Shown in pieces: positions 1 to 7,790 of a DNA stretch of 64,000 bases. The notes under the pieces were generated by a model that saw nothing but the letters and a program-made list of their open reading frames with translations, did not search any database and had not been told where the DNA came from. The stretch covers positions 38,333-102,332 of the forward strand of contig JAHXIO010000027.1 of assembly GCA_025655595.1 (NCBI GenBank), written 5' to 3'. The stretch is from Candidatus Thiodiazotropha sp. (ex Monitilora ramsayi) (GTDB lineage: Bacteria > Pseudomonadota > Gammaproteobacteria > Chromatiales > Chromatiaceae). The position numbers and the translations under genes were made by a program. Numbering within the stretch: position 1 is the stretch's first letter; each line of letters starts with the position of its first letter.

Positions 1-5
1 GTTTT

Positions 6-542
6 TTATACTTTATTATTTTTTAATCCAAATAATCCAACTAAGCTGGCACCAAACAACCATATAGATGCAGGCGCTGGAACTGGTGATACGTTGAACT
101 CACCATAATATTCCGTACCGTATGCAACTAACTCTATTTCTATGGACAAGATGTCCAATGATCCAGATAAAGACTCAAGTCGAATGAATCCCTGTAAATC
201 CTCTACAAATGCTTCATGCAAATTCAGAGACCAAAAACTTAATGCTGGTCCATCTAAAATATCAGTATCTATAGGTGAGTCTGATAAGGTATTTTCATGA
301 TATGAAGCTACTAAAATATCGCCGGTAGAGAAATCAGTGAAGTTTATTATGGCAAAACCGAATGCAATATCATCAGGATAGTGAGTTGGTCCAATAACAG
401 TCAAACCATCAATTTCAACGACTGCAATGTCACCAGCTTCTAACATTGTTGCGTAACTCTCTGATGAGCACACAAAATTAACTAAAACTGTCAACATAAA
501 ACCAAAAAGAGATAATTTTGATGTCCTGTTAAGAATATTCAT
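6..542 (-). CDS. PEP-CTERM-like exported protein
   Basis: A 178-residue protein with an N-terminal signal peptide (basic start, hydrophobic stretch, SYA cleavage-like end near residue 31). Its C-terminus is laid out like the VPxPA-type sorting signal of Gram-negative exosortase systems: VPAPASIWLF, a short hydrophobic helix, then a basic tail. Such proteins are exported and processed by exosortase, often in biofilm or exopolysaccharide contexts. The middle is acidic and resembles no enzyme I know. A strong Shine-Dalgarno (AGGAGG, 4 nt before ATG) fixes the start. No exosortase gene is in the window. The family call rests on the C-terminal signal; the function is unknown. Confidence 0.7.
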   Translation of the reverse strand: MNILNRTSKLSLFGFMLTVLVNFVCSSESYATMLEAGDIAVVEIDGLTVIGPTHYPDDIAFGFAIINFTDFSTGDILVASYHENTLSDSPIDTDILDGPALSFWSLNLHEAFVEDLQGFIRLESLSGSLDILSIEIELVAYGTEYYGEFNVSPVPAPASIWLFGASLVGLFGLKNNKV

Positions 543-585
543 ACAACCTCCTAGTTTTTAATTAAACACACCTAAATAATGAGTA

Positions 586-745
586 TAAAAGGGGGCTGAC
601 CCCTTATAATTTTTGATCAAACGTGGTCTGTCCCCTTTATTTCCTCTGATATCTAATTTGGGAAGTCCCATTAAATCTAAGCACTAATGTAAATAGTTAT
701 CAGCTGTCACCGACCCTTTTTACTTCCATTATTACTTGTTACCGA
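586..745. repeat. REP-like repeat cluster
   Basis: Between two minus-strand genes lie at least four short related units: AAAAGGGGGCTGACCCCTT near 586, CGTGGTCTGTCCCCTTTATT near 621, GCTGTCACCGACCC near 703, and a decayed ACCGACCTGG near 740. All share the CTGTCCCC/CTGACCCC-type core seen throughout 0.6-15.8 kb. Confidence 0.7.
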
Positions 746-763
746 CCTGGTATATTCAGTTCG

Positions 764-2731
764 CTATTGATATTTAGTAATATTAAAGATCGCAAGCATG
801 ATCATTAAAATAACAAACGCGATCATCCACATTTTTGCGCCCAGGCGATCCATCCAGTCCACTTGATGCGTCCTGAATGGGAAGCGGTTGATGCTACGCT
901 GTCGCATCGCCTCCACATCATTCATATAGGCCTGGAGATCACCAGCCGGCACGTAGGATTTACCCGGTACGGTCTCGGTAAGAAAGTGATAGGCATTCTT
1001 CGTCGCCCTCACTTCATCCCGGTAACTGAACCACTTATTGTTTATCCTCTCATTCTCGTTAGTCTCTGAACCGGCAAGTCGGTAGAACACATCGATCTTG
1101 TGCGATTTCCCACCATCCAATTCATGCTTTAAGGGGTATTCAGAAGAGTTAGTGAGCGGAAAACTGTTCACGTGGTCCGTCCTTATCTCCAGTGTTCGAT
1201 TATCATCAGCCTGATCCAGTCCGTGTATCCGATACTGCTCGTAGGTTTCCAGACGATTGTTCTCAATATCATCGTTTTTGATGTGGATCGCAATCTCCGA
1301 TTCCAGACCCACGTTCAGATCATCCCGGGCGTAGTTCAGAAACTCGTCAGCCAACAATTCAGGTGATTTCGACGACAGGTAGTAGCGCATGTTGTCAGCA
1401 CGATGCCCATAGAACGTCCGTTGAATGCCGAAGTAGTAATGATCGGTCCTTTCGTGTGAGAAATCCAGCGTGTGCGCCAGATTGAATACCGGGTTCAACG
1501 GGTGCTTCGGCAACTCTAGGAGATCACAACCCTCCTCGCACAACGGCAGCACACATGCGTATGGCAGATCGGCCAGATGGTGAAGATCCCCACCCTGCTT
1601 TTTGATAGTGGGGTCAACGAAATACGCCTTCCCTTCATGGCGGATACGCAGAATCATATGATCAAACCAGAGTGGAGAAGGCGGCAGGCTTTTGATCTTC
1701 TTATCCAGTTCAGTATTGACCAGCACCAGATCCGCAGCAAAACCGATCTGCTCCAACAACAACTTCAACAGAGTCGCTTTGTCCTTGCAGTCCCCGTAAC
1801 GCATGGCCAACGTCTTACTCGCCATTTTCGGTGTATGGGAAAATATGCCGCTGCTTTCACTCTTGTAACGGACTTCGTTCTGAACAAAACGCAACAACTG
1901 GATAATGGCTTTTTCGACATCTGTCGTATCGATATCTACCACACCTGAAAGATCAAGAGACTCTTCCCATATTCCCATCGCACGAAACTGGGCAAACATC
2001 TCTCGCGAGACGGCAATCCAGTCTATATCAGTCGCCAGCACCATGAAATCGGGCCAGAACCAGGGAGGCGCCATTTGGTCGATCTGCGTGATTGGAAGAT
2101 CAGTCAGTGCAAGCTCATGGTTTTCACCCGAGGCGATAACTCCTTCCTCCTGTGTAAACGACTGATCGGCATACCGACCGATAGACCAGCGAACCGGCTG
2201 TTCTGCATGGTTCAATAAACGCACGAACTGCAGCTTCACTGGTATATTCCAAGTCAACCAACGATTGGATAGATAGTAATCTCCGTGTACCGGGTGCCCC
2301 CCTGCCCGAGTTACGACGGTATAGGCATAGTCGATCACATCACCGACACGCAGATCCTCGATGGAGTAGCTGATCGTGGTGATACCATCCACCACATGTG
2401 ATTCCAGACCGCGCTGACGCTCGTTTACCGCGATACGTTCCGGATCCAGTGCGTCGATGGTAGCGTCACTACGTATCAGGGAAATATGGTGTAACAACAT
2501 CTCCTGCTGATCGTTCAATTCCATTATCAACAACGAAGCGTCTTCCAGCCGGGACTCATCGTTGATCCGCTCAACGGTATGGCAGTAGCGCTCAATACCT
2601 TCACCGGAAATACGATCCTGATAATCCACCAGTGCAAACTCCGATGGCGATGTACGATCTAAACCCTCGAAACTGGCAGATTCTCGTTGAATTACCCAAT
2701 CTGCTGCGTCGGTAATCCGATACTTACACAT
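764..2731 (-). CDS. DUF3857 domain protein with transglutaminase-like core
   Basis: A 655-residue protein built like the DUF3857-transglutaminase family. An N-terminal beta-rich DUF3857 region (about 45-230) is followed by a transglutaminase-like core (about 260-390) in which MRYGDCKDKATLL carries the catalytic-type Cys and a DH motif follows near LWFDHM. A single C-terminal membrane helix (about residues 630-650) suggests membrane anchoring. Members are usually exported or envelope-bound and uncharacterised, but no clear signal peptide is visible here. I chose the ATG at 2731 because GAGGG lies just upstream; a longer frame would need a TTG start. It is flanked by REP-like repeats and appears monocistronic. 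Confidence 0.75.
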   Translation of the reverse strand: MCKYRITDAADWVIQRESASFEGLDRTSPSEFALVDYQDRISGEGIERYCHTVERINDESRLEDASLLIMELNDQQEMLLHHISLIRSDATIDALDPERIAVNERQRGLESHVVDGITTISYSIEDLRVGDVIDYAYTVVTRAGGHPVHGDYYLSNRWLTWNIPVKLQFVRLLNHAEQPVRWSIGRYADQSFTQEEGVIASGENHELALTDLPITQIDQMAPPWFWPDFMVLATDIDWIAVSREMFAQFRAMGIWEESLDLSGVVDIDTTDVEKAIIQLLRFVQNEVRYKSESSGIFSHTPKMASKTLAMRYGDCKDKATLLKLLLEQIGFAADLVLVNTELDKKIKSLPPSPLWFDHMILRIRHEGKAYFVDPTIKKQGGDLHHLADLPYACVLPLCEEGCDLLELPKHPLNPVFNLAHTLDFSHERTDHYYFGIQRTFYGHRADNMRYYLSSKSPELLADEFLNYARDDLNVGLESEIAIHIKNDDIENNRLETYEQYRIHGLDQADDNRTLEIRTDHVNSFPLTNSSEYPLKHELDGGKSHKIDVFYRLAGSETNENERINNKWFSYRDEVRATKNAYHFLTETVPGKSYVPAGDLQAYMNDVEAMRQRSINRFPFRTHQVDWMDRLGAKMWMIAFVILMIMLAIFNITKYQ

Positions 2732-2822
2732 AGTTCCCTCTTCGAAATCCAATAGATCTCACTGAAATCTCAGACACTGTACCAGAATGAACCGACAGGC
2801 ATACAGCAATCTCCCGACCTGC

Positions 2823-2990
2823 ACTAAAAGGGTTCTGACCCTTTTTTACTGCTTACGGCCTGATCGGAATGACCTTCTCGCGTGACGGCTCGCATTACAT
2901 CGACCACAATACGAAGCCCCGCATACGCGGGGCTTTTCAATCAGTAAAAGGGGGCAGTACCCTTTCATCACACTGACCCCTTTAATTACT
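2823..2990. repeat. REP-like repeats around a terminator hairpin
   Basis: Three units of the island's repeat family lie here: AAAAGGGTTCTGACCCTTTT near 2825, AAAAGGGGGCAGTACCCTTT near 2944, and CACTGACCCCTTTAATTACT near 2975. The interval has no convincing gene. Confidence 0.6.
2914..2937 (+). terminator. Rho-independent terminator-like hairpin
   Basis: A perfect 9-bp stem AAGCCCCGC / GCGGGGCTT with a 4-nt loop (ATAC) is followed by a short T-run. On the plus strand no gene precedes it within the window; it may be a relic or act on transcripts from flanking repeats. Confidence 0.5.
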
Positions 2991-3153
2991 GAATCCTCTC
3001 CATGATAGCTGTCTGAAGCAGACTGGCCCTGTTCGCGTTCCAGGTGGTTTTCCTGTTGGTGTCTGTACACATTCCCCCTCCGGCGGCCTAAGCCTCCGCA
3101 ACGCCAGCTACATTTGGAATGAAAGTGTAATCTGGTGTAGTATTACCCTGCAT

Positions 3154-3174
3154 AAACGTTATGTTATAACGTTT
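3154..3174. promoter_or_regulatory. Zur-type operator
   Basis: A 21-bp inverted repeat with perfect 9-bp arms (AAACGTTAT, 3-nt spacer, ATAACGTTT), centred about 40 bp before the zrgA-type start codon. Its GTTAT...ATAAC core matches the Zur box of gammaproteobacteria, and the downstream genes belong to families known to be Zur-regulated in Pseudomonas. Repression under zinc sufficiency is inferred. Confidence 0.75.
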
Positions 3175-3203
3175 AGATATTTAGCGGCCAAGAGAAAAGC
3201 ACC

Positions 3204-3752
3204 ATGTTCAAAACCGGAATAGGATTCCTCTCCCTCTCTCTGCTTGCCCTTTCAACACTACTGCAGGCATCCGAATCTGACCACGAGCAACATGACAGCC
3301 ATGTCCACGGAGAGGCGAAGCTGTTGATAGTTCTTGAGGAGAACGCCCTCGAGATCGAATTTCTCAGTCCGGCTATGAATATCGTCGGTTTTGAGCACCA
3401 GCCAAAAAGTGAAGAACAGATGGGGAGGGTGAAAGCGGCGCTTGAGACCCTGAACAACCCCGATCTGCTATTTGGCCTTCCCGCTGCGGCGAAATGCGTC
3501 ATTGAGTCGAAAGCGGTGGAATCTCCCATGGCAGTGCGGGATGAGCATGAACACGAGCATGAGGAGGAAAACCATAGCGACTTCGCCACCCATTACCATT
3601 ACCAGTGTGCTGAAACCACCCACCTGAACAAAATCGACATCCACCTGTTTGATCACTTCCCTGCAACGGAATCTATTGAAGTACAGGCCATTTCAAATCG
3701 GGGACAGCAAAAGATAGACTTGACTCCAGGACACAGCACCCTGGAACTCTAG
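3204..3752 (+). CDS. zrgA: ZrgA-type (DUF2796) periplasmic zinc-binding protein
   Basis: A 182-residue exported protein: signal peptide (about 1-23, ending LLQAS), then a His-rich start (DHEQHDSHVHGEAKL) typical of the DUF2796/ZrgA family, a central domain, and a second metal-binding stretch (EHEHEHEEENH, about residues 113-123). Family members bind zinc in the periplasm and assist high-affinity uptake under zinc starvation. It is first in a five-gene operon and sits directly behind a Zur-type operator. The order zrgA, ABC ATPase, permease, DUF3299 matches a zinc-starvation operon known in Pseudomonas. The family call is firm; zinc as ligand follows from family and operator. Confidence 0.85.
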   Translation: MFKTGIGFLSLSLLALSTLLQASESDHEQHDSHVHGEAKLLIVLEENALEIEFLSPAMNIVGFEHQPKSEEQMGRVKAALETLNNPDLLFGLPAAAKCVIESKAVESPMAVRDEHEHEHEEENHSDFATHYHYQCAETTHLNKIDIHLFDHFPATESIEVQAISNRGQQKIDLTPGHSTLEL

Positions 3753-3787
3753 GGCGCATCTAGTGTGGGGACTACCGGAATAACTTC

Positions 3788-4501
3788 ATGCCACAAATCA
3801 ATGCAATAGAGGTCGACAATCTTCGATTTGCATGGCGACGGGAACTTCCGGAAGTACTACACATACCGCAGCTGGAGGTGGCGCGCGGTGAGCGGATCTT
3901 TATCCGCGGTGCCAGCGGCAGTGGAAAGAGCACCCTGCTGGCACTGATGGCGGGAGTGAATCTCCCCACCAGCGGAGAGGTGAAGATACTCGGCGAGACA
4001 ATCAACCGCCTGGGCAGCGCCAAACGGGACCACTTCCGCTCCGATCACATCGGCTTTGTTTTCCAGCTGTTTAACCTGATCCCCTATCTCTCCGTGCTGG
4101 AGAACGTCACCCTGCCCTGCCGCTTCTCTCGCCTGAGAAAGCGCAAGGCAACCGAATCGGGAAACAGTCTGCATGACGAAGCGATGCGCCTGCTGGCACA
4201 TCTGGATATGGCGCATACGGATCTCGTGCATCGACCTGTTACCGAGCTCAGTGTCGGACAGCAGCAACGAGTGGCGACGGCGCGGGCACTGATTGGCGCC
4301 CCGGAAATCATCATTGCCGACGAACCCACCTCGGCGCTGGACAGCGACATGCGACAGGCGTTTCTCCGTCTCCTGTTCCAGGAGTGCGAAGAGACGGGCT
4401 CCACCCTGCTCTTTGTCAGCCATGACCGGCAGCTTGAACCGCTATTCAAACACCACATCGCCCTGGACGAGATCAACCAGGCACCCGAGAGGAGCGTGTA
4501 A
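3788..4501 (+). CDS. ABC transporter ATP-binding protein, LolD/MacB type
   Basis: A 237-residue ATPase subunit with Walker A (GASGSGKST, about 39-47), Q-loop (FVFQLFN), signature (LSVGQQQR), Walker B (IIIADEPTSALD) and H-loop (FVSHD). It belongs to the LolD/MacB branch, which pairs with FtsX-type permeases and drives mechanotransmission rather than ordinary import. Its stop overlaps the start of the permease gene (TAATG), implying translational coupling. Operon context suggests a role in zinc limitation, but the exact substrate is unknown. Confidence 0.9.
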   Translation: MPQINAIEVDNLRFAWRRELPEVLHIPQLEVARGERIFIRGASGSGKSTLLALMAGVNLPTSGEVKILGETINRLGSAKRDHFRSDHIGFVFQLFNLIPYLSVLENVTLPCRFSRLRKRKATESGNSLHDEAMRLLAHLDMAHTDLVHRPVTELSVGQQQRVATARALIGAPEIIIADEPTSALDSDMRQAFLRLLFQECEETGSTLLFVSHDRQLEPLFKHHIALDEINQAPERSV

Positions 4502-5760
4502 TGGCGATCCTCTCCCTTGCCTTCAAAAGCCTGTTGAATCGCCGCTTTACCGCGACCCTGATCCTGGTCAGCATCGCGCTCAGCGTCTCGCTGCTGCTGG
4601 GTGTGGAACGGTTACGGGTGGAGTCACGCAACAGCTTTGCCAACACCATCTCCGGCACGGACCTGGTGGTCGGCGCCCGTAGCGGCGCCATCAACCTGCT
4701 GCTCTACTCGGTATTCCGGATCGGGGACGCCACCAATAACATTTCATGGAAGAGCTACCGCAAGTTTGCCGACCACTCCCTGGTGAAGTGGACAATCCCC
4801 ATCTCGCTGGGGGACTCACACCTGGGCTACCGGGTGATGGGAACCAACCAGGACTACTTCCTGCACTACAAGTACGCCCGGAAGCGATCCCTTGCCTTCG
4901 ACCAGGGTCAGCCGTTTGAGCAGGTCTACCAGGCGGTTCTCGGCCACGAGGTCGCAGAGATGCTGAACTACCGCATCGGCCAGAAAATCGTCATCGCCCA
5001 CGGCGCAGGCAAGACCAGCTTCGCCATGCATGATGACAAGCCGTTTGAGGTGGTAGGCATACTCGAACCGACGGGCACACCGGTTGATCGCACGGTCCAT
5101 GTGCCCCTGGAAGGGATCGAAGCGATACATTCGGACTGGATTGCCGGAAGACAGGTTCCCGGACTTAAACTGAGTGCCGAAGATACCCTGAAAAAAAACC
5201 TCACGCCCAAACAGATCACCGCGTTCATGGTCGGCCTGAAGAGCAAGCTCGCCACCTTCCGGGTCCAGCGTGAGATCAATGACTACCGCAAGGAACCGCT
5301 GCTGGCCATCCTGCCCGGCGTGGCGCTGCAACAGCTCTGGGACCTAATGAGTGTGGCGGAGAATGCCCTGCTGGTTGTCACGATTCTGGTAGTGGCGGTA
5401 GGGCTGATCGGCATGTTGACCGTGATGCTGGCCGGACTCAATGAAAGGCGGCGTGAAATGGCCATACTGCGCTCGGTGGGAGCCCGCCCGGGTCATGTCC
5501 TGCTGCTGGTCACCGGAGAGAGCCTGCTGCTGAGCCTGGTCGGAATGGCCCTGGGCCTGCTCCTGCTCTACCTGGGGCTGTTTATCGCCCAACCCTTTAT
5601 CGAGGCTAACTACGGTCTCCACATACCGATCGACTTCCCATCACTCCGTGAGTGGATGATACTGGGACTGGTGGGAACTTCCGGCATGATTATCGGCCTA
5701 ATACCCGGATTTCGCGCTTATCGTTACTCCCTGTCCGACGGAATGAGCATACGTCTGTAA
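4501..5760 (+). CDS. FtsX/MacB-type ABC permease
   Basis: A 419-residue membrane protein: one N-terminal membrane helix (about 17-38), a long periplasmic MacB_PCD-like domain (about 40-285), and three C-terminal helices (about 288-312, 337-365, 388-410). The motif NERRREMAILRSVGA before the second helix is diagnostic of the FtsX/LolC/MacB permease family. It is coupled to the preceding ATPase and followed 10 bp later by the DUF3299 gene. It probably acts with the ZrgA-type and DUF3299 proteins in the envelope during zinc starvation. Confidence 0.9.
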   Translation: MAILSLAFKSLLNRRFTATLILVSIALSVSLLLGVERLRVESRNSFANTISGTDLVVGARSGAINLLLYSVFRIGDATNNISWKSYRKFADHSLVKWTIPISLGDSHLGYRVMGTNQDYFLHYKYARKRSLAFDQGQPFEQVYQAVLGHEVAEMLNYRIGQKIVIAHGAGKTSFAMHDDKPFEVVGILEPTGTPVDRTVHVPLEGIEAIHSDWIAGRQVPGLKLSAEDTLKKNLTPKQITAFMVGLKSKLATFRVQREINDYRKEPLLAILPGVALQQLWDLMSVAENALLVVTILVVAVGLIGMLTVMLAGLNERRREMAILRSVGARPGHVLLLVTGESLLLSLVGMALGLLLLYLGLFIAQPFIEANYGLHIPIDFPSLREWMILGLVGTSGMIIGLIPGFRAYRYSLSDGMSIRL

Positions 5761-5770
5761 AAGGCTACCC

Positions 5771-6295
5771 ATGAAACCCCGATTCACACTTGCGCTGATC
5801 CTAATTGCGTTACTCTGCCTCAACACCGCGTTTGCCGAACAGGTGCCGGAGCTGGAGTGGGACGCCATGATTCCCGAGGACTATCGTCCGGACAAGATCT
5901 TGTCGCAGTTTGGCAATATCGACGATCTGGCTGACGATGACCCCAGAGCCCAAAAGGTGCTGGAGGAGCTGCAAGCAGCCTGGAATGCTGCCCCGGTGGT
6001 GGAGAGCCTGGACGGGAAACGGATCAAGCTGCCCGGCTTTGTTGTTCCAATCGAGGGTGATGGAGAGAAGCTCAGCGAATTTCTTCTGGTTCCCTACTAC
6101 GGCGCCTGCATTCATGTACCCCCGCCTCCTGCCAACCAGACAGTCTACGTCAAGGTACCAGAGGGGGATGCAAAGATACGCCAAGCCTTCGATACGGTCT
6201 GGGTAACCGGCACCCTCAGCGCAAAGCCATTCAACACCGATCTTGCAAACGCCGGATACCAGATCCAGGCTGAAGAGGTAGAGCCCTACGAATGA
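5771..6295 (+). CDS. DUF3299 exported protein
   Basis: A 174-residue exported protein with a signal peptide (about 1-22, ending AFA). The hallmark DUF3299 segment is visible: GFVVPIEGDG, then FLLVPYYGACIHVPPPPANQ (about residues 97-122), including the conserved Cys and His. The biochemical role is unknown, but the family is repeatedly found next to ZrgA and FtsX-type transporters in Zur-controlled operons. The stop overlaps the next start by 4 bp (ATGA). Confidence 0.85.
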   Translation: MKPRFTLALILIALLCLNTAFAEQVPELEWDAMIPEDYRPDKILSQFGNIDDLADDDPRAQKVLEELQAAWNAAPVVESLDGKRIKLPGFVVPIEGDGEKLSEFLLVPYYGACIHVPPPPANQTVYVKVPEGDAKIRQAFDTVWVTGTLSAKPFNTDLANAGYQIQAEEVEPYE

Positions 6296-6588
6296 ACACT
6301 TGGTGGCGAGCGTTTCAGGGAACGATCCTCATCACCCTCTCGCTGTGCTCCCAGGTTCAGGCAAGGGAAGCCGCGTGCCATCTGCACGCACCTGATGATT
6401 TCCCAACCTTCAGCAAACAGCCCCTGATCATACCTTCTGTAGGAAATCTCTCGGCATGTGAACGGCTGAATTCACGCCGGTTCAGCGCCCAGGGTAGATG
6501 TCACTGCACCCGGGACGGGATCGACGCTGACAACGCCCTGCCTTTTGGATCCCCCTCCGAGCCGGAAAGGCCTGATCAACTGCTCTGA
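6292..6588 (+). CDS. Small exported protein at the end of the zinc operon
   Basis: A 98-residue protein starting at an ATGA overlap with the DUF3299 gene. It has a signal peptide (about 1-24, SQVQA) and a short mature part with four Cys (AACHL, SACERL, GRCHCTR), which could bind metal or form disulfides. I do not recognise a family. The coupling and signal peptide argue that it is real and acts in the periplasm with its neighbours. Confidence 0.6.
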   Translation: MNTWWRAFQGTILITLSLCSQVQAREAACHLHAPDDFPTFSKQPLIIPSVGNLSACERLNSRRFSAQGRCHCTRDGIDADNALPFGSPSEPERPDQLL

Positions 6589-6608
6589 TCGACCCGTTGA
6601 CGAACGCG

Positions 6609-6632
6609 TAATAGGGGACAGACCACGTTTTA
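6609..6632 (-). repeat. 3' inverted REP copy of RAYT unit 1
   Basis: This 24-bp unit is the exact reverse complement of 7401-7424. It lies 4 bp past the stop codon of the RAYT gene. Most other copies of this repeat run in the opposite orientation, so the pair defines an 816-bp unit (6609-7424). Confidence 0.85.
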
Positions 6633-6636
6633 CTGA

Positions 6637-7356
6637 TTAGTCACTAAACATATCCAGTGTGTCATTCTCTTTATTCAACCTCGGCCGACCCAGTATTCCT
6701 GGTATAACTCTTCTTCGCAGTGCTATTTCTATTTGCTTTTGAAAATGCTGATTACCCAGAACATAATTACCATTTGTAGCTGTTCTTATTTGATCTATCA
6801 GGCCATCTTCTAAGTGATAACGAAACAGATCATTGTATGCACTTCTTCTTGATTCTTCAGTAAAGCCAAGCGTCTGATATGCATTATGTGGCGTTAACAA
6901 GTTAGATTCCTCTCCTTGAGCGTTCGCCCCGTAGCTAGACCAAGGATATTCTGCAGGATGCGCTACCATCTTAGCTCGTATCGGATTAAGCTCAATATAA
7001 CGATAGCAACTTAAAACGTACTCTTCATCTTGAGTCAAACAGGATCGAAATCGCCCTTCCCAGAGCGTACCACTTCTACGATATGTACGATTGATATATT
7101 GGACATATCTTTGACCTAGTCTTTTCATTAAGCTGCCAACCCCGTGAGCCGTATGAGGTGTCAGTAGCATATGAACATGATTAGTCATCAATACATAAGC
7201 GTGAATGTCACAACGTGACTCTCTCGCATACTGACCTAGCCAATTTAGATAGAATCGGTAATCATCATCTGCAAAGAAGCAGGCATGCCTGTTATTTCCA
7301 CGCTGGATAATATGATGGGGTATTCCTGGAAGGGTTATTCTCGCTCTTCTTGGCAT
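6637..7356 (-). CDS. REP-associated tyrosine transposase (RAYT) 1
   Basis: A 239-residue Y1/HUH transposase-like protein. It carries the opening motif LPGIPHHIIQRGNNR, the HUH motif NHVHML (about residues 112-117), the candidate catalytic Tyr in YRYIELNPIRA, and a C-terminal RRVIPGILGRPR segment typical of RAYTs. RAYTs are domesticated single-strand transposases thought to spread REP sequences. The ATG at 7356 has AAGGAGG 6 nt upstream, so I prefer it over a longer frame. The gene is flanked by a perfect 24-bp inverted pair of the CGTGGTCTGTCCCC repeat, like the REPtrons described in other bacteria. No frameshift is seen. Confidence 0.9.
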   Translation of the reverse strand: MPRRARITLPGIPHHIIQRGNNRHACFFADDDYRFYLNWLGQYARESRCDIHAYVLMTNHVHMLLTPHTAHGVGSLMKRLGQRYVQYINRTYRRSGTLWEGRFRSCLTQDEEYVLSCYRYIELNPIRAKMVAHPAEYPWSSYGANAQGEESNLLTPHNAYQTLGFTEESRRSAYNDLFRYHLEDGLIDQIRTATNGNYVLGNQHFQKQIEIALRRRVIPGILGRPRLNKENDTLDMFSD

Positions 7357-7400
7357 GTGCAATCCTCCTTGATCGTACATATTTTTCAGTATCTAGCAGA

Positions 7401-7508
7401 TAAAACGTGGTCTGTCCCCTATTATTTTTAGCAGATAAAACGTGGTCTGTCCCCTATTATTTTAACTCTCCGTTTTATTGGGGGAACGTCAGTCTGTCCC
7501 CTATTATT
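7401..7508 (+). repeat. 5' tandem REP-like units of RAYT unit 1
   Basis: Three plus-oriented copies lie in tandem (7401, 7432 and about 7491), each containing GTCTGTCCCCTATTATT. The first is the perfect inverted partner of 6609-6632. The third begins directly at an IS3-type end. Confidence 0.85.
7468..7491 (+). mobile_element. Solo IS3-family terminal inverted repeat
   Basis: The stretch reads CCGTTTTATTGGGGGAACGT and ends in TCA, a typical IS3-family end. It is the reverse complement of the end at 13153. It is followed immediately by GTCTGTCCCC, so the element once sat inside a REP-like unit. No transposase remains here. Confidence 0.55.
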
Positions 7509-7515
7509 TTATTTT

Positions 7516-7554
7516 CCATCTTAGCTCGTACCGGATTAAGCTCGAAAACGATAG
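7516..7554 (-). pseudogene. Internal fragment of a RAYT gene
   Basis: About 30 bases match the internal part of the RAYT gene at 6966-6995 with one mismatch (CATCTTAGCTCGTACCGGAT here). This is a decayed copy left among the repeats. The downstream stretch to 7700 contains a GGGGTCAGAGTAAATTTACT palindrome-like unit but no gene. Confidence 0.6.
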
Positions 7555-7790
7555 CGAAGTCAGAAAACGATAGTGGGGTCAGAGTAAATTTACTCTGTCC
7601 TCGTCTTTGTTGTCTCAATGGCGCATCCACTAGTACGAGTCGAGGGCGCACAGTTGGCCTTCACGTCATGCTAGAAAAGAGCTCTGACCCCTAAATCCCG
7701 CTTAATGGATCACAAAAATGATAAACTCACCGGAAATGTCGGTGGTCTATATCGTATTATTTGTACGAGAGGGTTTGTAAGGACATAGCC

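Noticed and set aside
2846..3070. 74-residue minus-strand frame
   Set aside because: It runs through REP-like units and the terminator hairpin, with no ribosome-binding site and a repeat-derived composition.
7407..7694. 95-residue plus-strand frame
   Set aside because: Its residues are translations of tandem REP-like units and a RAYT fragment.
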